Source: Cymbomonas tetramitiformis
Taxonomy: Eukaryota > Chlorophyta > Pyramimonadophyceae > Pyramimonadales > Pyramimonadaceae
Reading direction: 5' to 3'
DNA: 24,676 nt
Assembly (NCBI GenBank): GCA_001247695.2
Contig: LGRX02027860.1
Location: 1 to 24,676, forward strand
Shown: positions 15,654-24,676 of the stretch, in pieces
Numbering within the stretch: position 1 is the stretch's first letter
How the letters are laid out: each line of letters begins with the position of its first letter
The notes under the pieces: model-generated
What the model was told of the DNA's origin: nothing
The model's input: only the letters and a program-made list of their open reading frames with translations
Databases searched by the model: none
Translations under genes and position numbers: made by a program

Positions 15654-17986
15654 TGGCGGCTCGGAGCTCTGCCATCGCCTCAGCTCTCTTCGCGGCGAGG
15701 GCTGCCGCGACAGCCTGGGGGTCGCACACCGGGCAGCCGCCGTCGCAGCTGTGGTAGAACAGCTTCGCTCCTTTGTTTTTGCCCTGCTCTCCTTGCACAC
15801 AGAGCGCCACGTGGCCTGCATCCACACACTGGGCCACAAGCTCTGCTGCCTGCGACTTGGTGAGTCCATGCTGCACTCCAACGCCGATCAGCTCCTTTTT
15901 CGTCAGCCACGGCGAGTCCGTAGCCATCGCCTCTGCATGCAACCGCGGAGATGCAACCCGCCGTTGCCTCTGCCTTGCACGCTTCGAGGGGATCCGTCTT
16001 GCACGCTTCCAGGGCGTTGCCGGAGCTGCACACTGGGCAGCTCACACTGGAGGAATGAATGTGGTACGTGACCTGTGCCCCGGCCGCCACGCAGAACTTC
16101 ACCCACCCAGCGCCCTGGCAGCGGCCTGCTGCGTCCTCCGAGGCTGCGGCTGCCATTGTGCTCTTCCCATCTTCAGGGCAAGCAATCGCCATGTGCTCAA
16201 GCGTGCGGGCCAACTGCCGCGCCCGCTTGCCAAGTCCGTGCGAAGTCGCGATCCTCAGCAGGTCGGCCTTCGTCAGCCATGGCCGGTCCGTTAGCGCCGC
16301 CCGCAATATAGCCGAAAGCCATTCTTCCACCACCTGCTCCGCAATCTGCTCGGAGCCCAACGGGGGGGCACAGATGGGGCACCTGGCACTGGAATGATGG
16401 AAGTGCAGCCCGGCGGAAGAGCGCCCCGAACTGACATGGCCTCCTTCACATACCATCACGTGACCAGCGTCCTGGAATTCCTTCACCCGCAGAGTGGCGT
16501 CCTTCTGGGTCAACCCGCGCCGGCACCCGACCTCGATCAGATCAGTCTGACTCAGCCAGGGCCGCTCCGTGTCCATCACTTGTGATACGGCAGCGGTGAA
16601 CTCCGCCGCAACCTCAGCACACACAGAGTCCGTGCATCGAGGGGCGCACTCGGGGCACCCGGTGTCCACATGATGATAGTACAGCTTGCGGGCCGACTTG
16701 CCTCGGCGCTGTCCTCCCGCCACACACACCTTCACATCACGGACGCGCTCGAGGCGCTGCTGCAGTTGTTTTACCTGCCCTCGATCGAGACCGTGCTGCT
16801 GGCCGATGCTGACCAGCTTTGTCTGGAACAGCCAGGGCGGGTCCGCCTCCTTGGCCTCGGCGATGGCGGACAGCCACTGCGTCACCGCCCTCTCGCTCCG
16901 CACTGCTAGTGGGGCGACATCCGTCTCCCTGAAACAGATTGGGCACTCGACTCCGAAGCAGTGGAAGTAGTGAGCACGCTGCGACGTGCATAGCTTCACC
17001 TGGGTGTCACGCGCCAGACAGCCCACCAGCGTTGCAGCCTGGCGCTTCCCCACTCCGAGCTGCGCCCCCACCTTCACCAGAGCCGCCCGGCACAGCCATG
17101 GGGCCTCGGCAGCCCGCGATTCGGAGACCGCCGCACGCATCCCCGCCAATGCCTTGGCGCTCCTCGCCCGATCGGCCTTCGATAGCACCTTCGAGGGATC
17201 TGCCTGCTGAGGCGCATCCGGCGACGCGCCTTGGATGCCCGAGGGCTGCTCTCTTTCGCGGATGTCGCCCGCTTTGCGGCACTTGGCGGACTGAGTGATG
17301 GGCGCAGAAGGCGCAGGCCGTTTCCTTGGGAGAAGCCGTGCTCTGTCATCTTGGGAGATGCTAGCTGCAAGCGCCGCCCTCTTTTGCAAGGTGGCATGCT
17401 TCAGCGCTTCACTTGCGGGCTCCTCGTGCCCGGGACCGCCGCCCTCTCTTGCGGGGTGAAAGCTGAATCGATCCCTCACAGATTTCCAGGTTCGTGAGAA
17501 GTGGAACACCTCTGCCAGCAGCTTCTCCACGCTGTCCGCGAAGCGAGCCCCGGGCTTCCACATGCCCACATCCCTGAGGGGCGTCAAGCGCTTCACAGCT
17601 TGGCGTGCATGCGCACTGATGCCCGAGGGTGTATCCATCTCCCTCAGCTCCGCCTCCCATCGCTCCCACCATGCTCGGGTGCTGTCTGTGGCATGGCTAG
17701 GTATCGAGTCCATGAGCGACGCAAGAGCATCTCTGAGCATCTCGCAGTCCACGAAGCGGTCGAGGGCCCTCATGCCACCGATGTGGTCAGCCTCCATATC
17801 CTGTTGCACGCGCGCGGGCACATCCCAGAGAGAGTGAGTCATCACGCGATAATCATCTTTTCCCGATCGGCAGTCTGAGGTGTGGTGCGCCCAGGTCCAC
17901 ACAAGAACAGGGCGCCGCAGCTGGTGGAAGCATGCGGCTCGCCCCCGTGGAATGCGGAGCTCGGCACGGCATCGAGCTGCTTCCAA
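15654..17986 (-). pseudogene. SET-domain gene, large repeat exon, 5' part (helical domain, repeats 1-6), frameshifted
   Basis: Open from about 17986; a shared acceptor-like CACCAG at 17921 suggests that the exon starts at 17920. Order: helical domain (HTSDCRS, ARVQQDMEADHIGG, MLRDALASLMDSIPSHATDS, WWERWEAELREMDTPSGISA, HARQAVKRLTPL), a basic/Pro linker with RKRP, then repeats 1-5. Repeat marks: AAEAPWLCRAALVKVGAQLG and YFHCFGVECPIC (1), YYHHVDTGCPECAP (2), FHHSSARCPICAP (3), THIHSSS-like box and CPVC (4; this unit has an extra ~25-residue insertion), FYHSCDGGCPVCDP (5). A TGCA tandem duplication at 15934-15941 shifts the frame inside repeat 5; the correct frame resumes as AEAMATDSPWLTKKELIG and runs into the TIR element at 15653. 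A near-duplicate LEACK-x-DP pair precedes repeat 5. Confidence 0.75.
15934..15941 (-). other. 4-bp tandem duplication (TGCA) causing a frameshift
   Basis: The + strand reads CTCTGCATGCAACCGCGG where the paralogous repeat 9 (about 13648) has CTCTGTGACCGCGG. One TGCA gives the expected ISAV-A-EAMATD reading; the second copy breaks it. Confidence 0.85.
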
Positions 17987-17991
17987 GGCGA

Positions 17992-18369
17992 CTACCCTGT
18001 CTCACACATGGCAAACCATGCCGCGCCTTGTGCGCTGACTGCCGACGCACGGCCACTGCAACTGGTCACAATTTGCCACGTGGGGCTATTGGCATCGACG
18101 TAGTGCTGGCGTGGGACTCGCACCGTCTCACTCTCCCCGTCCTCGTACAAGACCCCACAGCCTGCGCCCGCCCCCTCCCCTCGCCCAGCGTCCGCCACCC
18201 ACAACCCTGGGAACCACTCTTTCTCCGCCTTCCAGAAAACCTCCGCGCGCTGCCCGCATCGCAGCCTTGAGAGATCTGGCAGCTCGACACTCGTGCCCGC
18301 ATCCGCAGCAGGTGTCGCCGCCACACTGCCCCAGCCACCGCACCAGCCCATGTTACATCGGCAGCACAA
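17992..18369 (-). CDS. Probable Tudor-like domain exon upstream of the repeat gene
   Basis: Open frame of 125 codons. The core reads RCGQRAEVFWKAEKEWFPGL, then about 15 variable residues, GVLYEDGESETVRVPRQHY. This follows the Tudor/Agenet-like pattern G-x-x-V-x-V-x-W...W(Y/F)xG...V-x-Y-D-DGE-x-E-x-V, which in known proteins reads methylated lysine or arginine. It lies in the same orientation just 5' of the helical-domain exon, so I infer that it is the preceding exon of the SET-domain gene; the donor is unresolved (GGGTAGTC at the ORF end, GTGACC or GTCGAT). The Gly/Trp-rich start (CNMGWCGGWGS) may be intron. It could also be a separate small gene. Confidence 0.55.
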   Translation of the reverse strand: MCCRCNMGWCGGWGSVAATPAADAGTSVELPDLSRLRCGQRAEVFWKAEKEWFPGLWVADAGRGEGAGAGCGVLYEDGESETVRVPRQHYVDANSPTWQIVTSCSGRASAVSAQGAAWFAMCETG

Positions 18370-18542
18370 GCGGAGGATTGCCAGAGACCGTGGGTGTGCC
18401 TAGAAGCCGGCACACCTCACCACAAGTAGCATTTCCTTTGGCAACCCCCAATGATGGGAGATGGATCAGCGGCACGCTCTGCCCATCGCACAGAGCATAC
18501 CCCTTCCTGATTGGCTGTCAGCCTTACAGGTTCAACCCGGGA
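18370..18542. other. Spacer between Tudor-like exon and duplicated helical-domain copy
   Basis: No ORF or element recognised. If the two flanking exons belong together this is intron. Confidence 0.35.
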
Positions 18543-19085
18543 CTATTGGTGTACACACCTTTGTAGTGCGCCAGTCCCAGGCTCACTACCTCCAGAGTCG
18601 TCGCCGCCCCCCGCCTCTGTAGCTCCGGTGCCACCACCATGACTTCTCGTAATCGCCCATGAATAGGAGTACCGGAACAACTCGGCCAGCAGCATCTCCA
18701 CACTATTGACGGCAGCAGATTTAGGGGTGATTACCCCCATTGTATGCTGGCCGGCAGAGTTGCTGAGGGGCGTCAAGCGCTTCACAGCTTGGCGTGCATG
18801 CGCGCTGATGCCCGAGGGTGTGTCCATCTCCCTCAGCTCCGCCTCCCATCGCTCCCACCATGCTGGGGTGCCGTCTGTGGCATGGCTAGGTATCAAGTCC
18901 ATGAGCGATGCAAGAGCATCTCTTAGCATCTCGCAGTTGGCAGCACCATCGAGGGCCCTCACACCGCCGATGTGGTCAGCCTCCATATCCTGTTGCACGC
19001 GCGCGGGCACATCCCAGGGAGAGTGAGTCATCACGCGTGCTTTCAGCGATCGGCAGTCTGAGGTGTGGTGCGCCCAGGTCCACAC
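18543..19085 (-). pseudogene. Second copy of the helical domain (duplicated 5' exon or fragment)
   Basis: Encodes HTSDCRSLKARVMTHSPWDV, ARVQQDMEADHIGG, the WWERWEAELREMDTPSGISA block and HARQAVKRLTPL, as in the copy at 17574-17977, then a diverged tail rich in Gly/Ser (HGGGTGATEAGGGDDSGG). The DNA match extends 18763-19180 to 17574-17977. In the same order as the gene, it could be a genuine first coding exon (a donor GGAG before GTAGTG lies near 18590), or a duplicated remnant. It is open and not obviously decayed, so pseudogene status is a cautious label. Confidence 0.45.
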
Positions 19086-19180
19086 GAGGACAGGGCGCCG
19101 CAGCTGGTGGGAGCATGCGCCCGTGGAATGCGCCCGTGGAATCGCCCCCGTGGAATGCGGAGCTCAGCACAGCATCGAGC
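18763..19180. repeat. ~410-bp direct duplication of 17574-17977
   Basis: Both copies run from CTGAGGGGCGTCAAGCGCTTC to GGCATCGAGC/AGCATCGAGC. They differ by scattered substitutions and a small expansion of CCCGTGGAATG words near 19125-19160. The outer end of this copy abuts the satellite array. Confidence 0.9.
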
Positions 19181-19219
19181 GCCGCCATCGGCGGGGAAGT
19201 CGGACGCTCTTTTGAGATA

Positions 19220-22200
19220 CGGTGCTGAGGCCAGCAATGCAGGTGATAGCATGACGTGCTGAGGCCAGCACTGCAGATGATAGCATGACGTGCAGGGGCC
19301 AGCACTGCAGGCGATAGCATAACGTGCTGAGGCCAGCACTGCAGGTGATAGCATGACGTGCTGAGGCCAGCACTGCAGGTGATAGCATGACGTGCTGAGG
19401 CCAGCACTGCAGGCGATAGCATGACGTGCTGAGGCCAGCACTGCAAGTAATAGCATAACGTGCTGAGGCCAGCACTGCAGGTGATAGCATGGCGTGCTGA
19501 GGCCAGCACTGCAGGTGATAGCATGCCGTGCTGAGGCCAGCACTGCAGATGATAGCATGACGTGCTGGGGCCAGCACTGCAGGCGATAGCATAACGTGCT
19601 GAGGCCAGCACTGCAGGTGATAGCATGACGTGCTGAGGCCAGCACTGCAGGTGATAGCATGACGTGCTGAGGCCAGCACTGCAGGCGATAGCATGACGTG
19701 CTGAGGCCAGCACTGCAAGGTGATAGCATGACGTGCTGAGGCCAGCACTGCAGGTGATAGCATGCCGTGCTGAGGCCAGCACTGCAGATGATAGCATGAC
19801 GTGCAGAGGCCAGCACTGCAGGTGATAGCATGACGTGCTGAGGCCAGCACTGCAGGTGATAGCATGACGTGCTGAGGCCAGCACTGCAGGTGATAGCATG
19901 GCGTGCTGAGGCCAGCACTGCAGGCGATAGCATGACGTGCTGAGGCCAGCACTGCAGGTGATAGCATGCCGTGCTGAGGCCAGCACTGCAGGTGATAGTA
20001 TGGCGTGCAGAGGCCAGCACTGCAGGTAATAGCATGGCGTGCTGAGGCCAGCACTGCAGGTGATGGCATGACGTGCTGAGGCCAGCACTGCAGGTGATAG
20101 CATGGCGTGCTGAGGCCAGCACTGCAGGCGATAGCATGCCGTGCTGAGGCCAGCACTGCAGGTGATAGCATGACGTGCTGAGGCCAGCACTGCAGATGAT
20201 AGCATGACGTGCAGAGGCCAGCACTGCAGGTGATAGCATGACGTGCTGAGGCCAGCACTGCAGGTGATAGCATGACGTGCTGAGGCCAGCACTGCAGGTG
20301 ATAGCATGCCGTGCTGAGGCCAGCACTGCAGGTGATAGCATGACGTGCAGAGGCCAGCACTGCAGGTGATAGCATGCCGTGCTGAGGCCAGCACTGCAGG
20401 TGATAGCATGGCGTGCTGAGGCCAGCACTGCAGGTGATAGCATGACGTGCAGAGGCCAGCACTGCAGGTGATAGCATGCCGTGCAGAGGCCAGCACTGCA
20501 GGTGATAGCATGACGTGCAGAGGCCAGCAATGCAGGTGATAGCATGACGTGCTGAGGCCAGCACTGCAGGTGATAGCATGACGTGCTGAGGCCAGCACTG
20601 CAGGTGATAGCATGACGTGCTGAGGCCAGCACTGCAGTTGATAGCATGGCGTGCTGAGGCCAGCACTGCAAGTGATAGCATGACGTGCAGAGGCCAGCAC
20701 TGCAGGTGATAGCATGGCGTGCTGAGGCCAGCACTGCAGGCGATGGCATGACGTGCTGAGGCCAGCACTGCAGGTGATAGCATGACGTGCAGAGGCCAGC
20801 ACTGCAGGTGATAGCATGGCGTGCTGAGGCCAGCACTGCAGGCGATGGCATGACGTGCTGAGGCCAGCACTGCAGGCGATATCATGACGTGCAGAGGCCA
20901 GCACTGCAGGTGATAGCATGACGTGCAGAGGCAATCACTGCAGGTGATAGCATGGCGTGCTGAGGCCAGCACTGCAGGTGATAGCATGACGTGCTGAGGC
21001 CAGCACTGCAGGTGATAGCATGACGTGCTGAGGCCAGCACTGCAGGTGATAGCATGCCGTGCTGAGGCCAGCACTGCAGATGATAGCATGACGTGCAGAG
21101 GCCAGCACTGCAGGTGATAGCATGGCGTGCTGAGGCCAGCACTGCAGGTGATAGCATGACGTGCTGAGGCCAGCACTGCAGGTGATAGCATGACGTGCAG
21201 AGGCCAGCACTGCAGGTGATAGCATGGCGTGCTGAGGCCAGCACTGCAAGTGATAGCATGACGTGCAGAGGCCAGCACTGCACGTGATAGCATGGCGTGC
21301 TGAGGCCAGCACTGCAGGCGATGGCTTGACGTGCTGAGGCCAGCACTGCAGGTGATAGCATGACGTGCTGAGGCCAGCACTGCAGGCGATAGCATGACGT
21401 GCAGAGGCCAGCACTGCAGGTGATAGCATGGCGTACTGAGGCCAGCACTGCAGGTGATAGCATGACGTGCTGAGGCCAGCACTGCTGGTGATAGCATGGC
21501 GTGCTGAGGCCAGCACTGCAGGTGATAGCATGACGTGCTGAGGCCAGCACTGCTGGTGATAGCATGACGTGCTGAGGCCAGCACTGCAGGCGATAGCATG
21601 CCGTGCTGAGGCCAGCACTGCAGGTGATAGCATGACGTGCAGAGGCCAGCACTGCAGGTGATAGCATGACGTGCTGAGGCCAGCACTGCAGGTGATAGCA
21701 TGACGTGCTGAGGCCAGCACTGCAGGTGATAGCATGCCGTGCTGAGGCCAGCACTGCAGGTGATAGCATGACGTGCAGAGGCCAGCACTGCAGGTGATAG
21801 CATGCCGTGCTGAGGCCAGCACTGCAGGTGATAGCATGGCGTGCTGAGGCCAGCACTGCAGGTGATAGCATGACGTGCAGAGGCCAGCACTGCAGGTGAT
21901 AGCATGCCGTGCAGAGGCCAGCACTGCAGGTGATAGCATGACGTGCAGAGGCCAGCAATGCAGGTGATAGCATGACGTGCTGAGGCCAGCACTGCAGGTG
22001 ATAGCATGACGTGCTGAGGCCAGCACTGCAGGTGATAGCATGACGTGCTGAGGCCAGCACTGCAGTTGATAGCATGGCGTGCTGAGGCCAGCACTGCAAG
22101 TGATAGCATGACGTGCAGAGGCCAGCACTGCAGGTGATAGCATGGCGTGCTGAGGCCAGCACTGCAGGCGATGGCATGACGTGCTGAGGCCAGCACTGCA

Positions 22201-24676
22201 GGTGATAGCATGACGTGCTGAGGCCAGCACTGCAGGCGATAGCATGACGTGCAGAGGCCAGCACTGCAGGTGATAGCATGACGTGCAGAGGCAATCACTG
22301 CAGGTGATAGCATGCCGTGCAGAGGCCAGCACTGCAGGTGATAGCATGACGTGCTGAGGCCAGCACTGCAGGTGATAGCATGCCGTGCTGAGGCCAGCAC
22401 TGCAGGTGATAGCATGCCGTGCTGAGGCCAGCACTGCAGGTGATAGCATGACGTGCTGAGGCCAGCACTGCAGGTGATAGCATGACGTGCTGAGGCCAGC
22501 ACTGCAGGTGATAGCATGCCGTGCTGAGGCCAGCACTGCAGGTGATAGCATGACGTGCAGAGGCCAGCACTGCAGGTGATAGCATGACGTGCAGAGGCCA
22601 GCACTGCAGGTGATAACATGCCGTGCTGAGGCCAGCACTGCAGGTGATAGCATGGCGTGCTGAGGCCAGCACTGCAGGTGATAGCATGGCGTGCTGAGGC
22701 CAGCACTGCAGGTGATAGCATGGCGTGCTGAGGCCAGCACTGCAGCTGATAGCATGCCGTGCTGAGGCCAGCACTGCAGGCGATGGCATGACGTGCTGAG
22801 GCCAGCACTGCAGGTGATAGCATGACGTGCAGAGGCCAGCACTGCAGGCGATATCATGACGTGCAGAGGCCAGCACTGCAGGTGATAGCATGACGTGCAG
22901 AGGCAATCACTGCAGGTGATAGCATGGCGTGCTGAGGCCAGCACTGCAGGTGATAGCATGACGTGCTGAGGCCAGCACTGCAGGTGATAGCATGACGTGC
23001 TGAGGCCAGCACTGCAGTTGATAGCATGGCGTGCTGAGGCCAGCACTGCAAGTGATAGCATGGCGTGCTGAGGCCAGCACTGCAGGCGATTGCATGACGT
23101 GCTGAGGCCAGCACTGCAGGTGATAGCATGACGTGCAGAGGCCAGCACTGCAGGCGATAGCATGACGTGCTGAGGCCAGCACTGCAGGTGATAGCATGAC
23201 GTGCTGAGGCCAGCACTGCAGTTGATAGCATGGCGTGCTGAGGCCAGCACTGCAGGTGATAGCATGACGTGCTGAGGCCAGCACTGCAGGTGATAGCATG
23301 GCGTGCTGAGGCCAGCACTGCAGGCGATGGCATGACGTGCTGAGGCCAGCACTGCAGGCGATAGCATGACGTGCAGAGGCCAGCACTGCAGGCGATATCA
23401 TGACGTGCAGAGGCCAGCACTGCACGTGATAGCATGACGTGCTGAGGCCAGCACTGCAGGTGATAGCATGACGTGCTGAGGCCAGCACTGCAGGCGATAT
23501 CATGACGTGCAGAGGCCAGCACTGCAGGTGATAGCATGGCGTGCTGAGGCCAGCACTGCAGGCGATGGCATGACGTGCTGAGGCCAGCACTGCAGGCGAT
23601 AGCATGACGTGCTGAGGCCAGCACTGCAGGCGATATCATGACGTGCAGAGGCCAGCACTGCAGGTGATAGCATGACGTGCTGAGGCCAGCACTGCAGGTG
23701 ATAGCATGACGTGCTGAGGCCAGCACTGCAGGCGATAGCATGACGTGCAGAGGCCAGCACTGCAGGTGATAGCATGACGTGCAGAGGCAATCACTGCAGG
23801 TGATAGCATGCCGTGCAGAGGCCAGCACTGCAGGTGATAGCATGCCGTGCAGAGGCCAGCACTGCAGGTGATAGCATGACGTGCTGAGGCCAGCAATGCA
23901 GGTGATAGCATGACGTGCTGAGGCCAGCACTGCAGGTGATAGCATGACGTGCTGAGGCCAGCACTGCAGGTGATAGCATGACGTGCTGAGGCCAGCACTG
24001 CAGGTGATAGCATGACGTGCAGAGGCCAGCACTGCAGGTGATAGCATGACGTGCTGCAGGTGGCATGTGCAGAGGCCAGCACTGCAGGTGATAGCATGGC
24101 GTGCAGAGGCCAGCACTGCAGGTGATAGCATGACGTGCTGAGGCCAGCACTGCAGGTGATAGCATGACGTGCTGAGGCCAGCACTGCAGGTGATAGCATG
24201 ACGTGCTGAGGCCAGCACTGCAGGTGATAGCATGACGTGCTGAGGCCAGCACTGCAGGTGATAGCATGCCGTGCTGAGGCCAGCACTGCAGGTGATAGCA
24301 TGACGTGCAGAGGCCAGCACTGCAGGTGATAGCATGACGTGCAGAGGCCAGCACTGCAGGTGATAGCATGCAGGTGATAGCATGGCGTGCTGAGGCCAGC
24401 ACTGCAGGTGATAGCATGGCGTGCTGAGGCCAGCACTGCAGGTGATAGCATGGCGTGCTGAGGCCAGCACTGCAGCTGATAGCATGCCGTGCTGAGGCCA
24501 GCACTGCAGGCGATGGCATGACGTGCTGAGGCCAGCACTGCAGGTGATAGCATGACGTGCAGAGGCCAGCACTGCAGGCGATATCATGACGTGCAGAGGC
24601 CAGCACTGCAGGTGATAGCATGGCGTACTGAGGCCAGCACTGCAGGTGATAGCATGACGTGCTGAGGCCAGCACTG
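19220..24676. repeat. 34-bp satellite array, about 160 copies
   Basis: The unit is GTGCTGAGGCCAGCACTGCA followed by GGTGATAGCATGAC, period 34. Common variants: T or A in GTGC(T/A)GAGG; A, G or C in CATGNCG; T or C in GGYGAT; rarer GGCAATCACTG, CAGTTGAT, AGCAATGC, GATATCATG. Irregular units occur at about 19718 (+1), 24050-24065 and 24361-24380. Since 34 x 3 = 102 and the - strand lacks stops, all three frames give long ORFs with a 34-residue period; these are not regarded as genes. The array runs off the right edge. Confidence 0.97.

Noticed and set aside
18976..24674. Very long - strand ORFs (up to 1219 codons) with a 34-residue period, superficially like a 34-residue repeat protein
   Set aside because: All three frames are open equally because the 34-bp unit has no stop on that strand and 34 is not a multiple of three. 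Amino-acid variation follows the DNA unit rather than codon positions, and starts are arbitrary.
19220..24676. CRISPR array (direct repeats near 34 bp)
   Set aside because: There are no unique spacers; the whole period is repeated, and the locus is eukaryotic.

Overview
The window is eukaryotic nuclear DNA. The evidence is spliceable GT-AG introns that restore reading frame, an AATAAA polyadenylation signal, chromatin-type domains (MYND, SET, Tudor-like), an LTR retrotransposon, a TIR element and a long satellite array. I cannot name the species. Domain content and short introns would suit a protist or alga, but that is a guess.

Layout. 1-1285: tandem array of a ~147-bp repeat. About 1334-1573 (+): last exon of a MYND zinc-finger gene, followed by a poly(A) signal. 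1650-3350: repeat-rich DNA with five copies of a ~184-bp palindrome-bearing unit. 3355-4107 (-): unrecognised Cys-rich protein. 4077-9038 (+): an unrecognised multi-exon gene. One of its coding exons is split by a 3563-bp LTR retrotransposon (4710-8272; 259-bp LTRs differing at 2 sites; CAAAG target duplication). Removing the element plus one target copy restores the frame exactly. The element carries gag-like ORFs on the - strand and no recognisable pol.

9469 to about 18369, perhaps 19085 (-): the most interesting locus. I reconstruct one large gene whose exon phases agree across four introns. From the N terminus it has a possible Tudor-like domain, an uncharacterised helical domain, about 16 tandem copies of a ~90-residue repeat (a helical 'PWL...L..G...GL' part followed by a C...YYH....CPxC zinc-binding-like part), and a C-terminal SET methyltransferase domain split by an intron. 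The gene is damaged in this copy. A 1174-bp TIR element (14480-15653, TGGCG target duplication) sits in repeat 6, a 4-bp TGCA duplication (15934-15941) shifts the frame in repeat 5, and an in-frame TGA lies at 10855-10857. The reading frame outside these lesions is otherwise preserved, so the damage looks recent (or partly an assembly artefact).

19220-24676: about 160 copies of a 34-bp satellite running off the window edge, with duplicated multi-unit blocks. All three - strand frames are open only because the unit has no stops and is not a multiple of three. It is not treated as coding.

The two genes in the middle converge (+ gene ending 9038, SET gene ending 9469), and each has a transposable element in a coding exon. 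The whole window looks like an accessory, repeat-rich chromosomal region.
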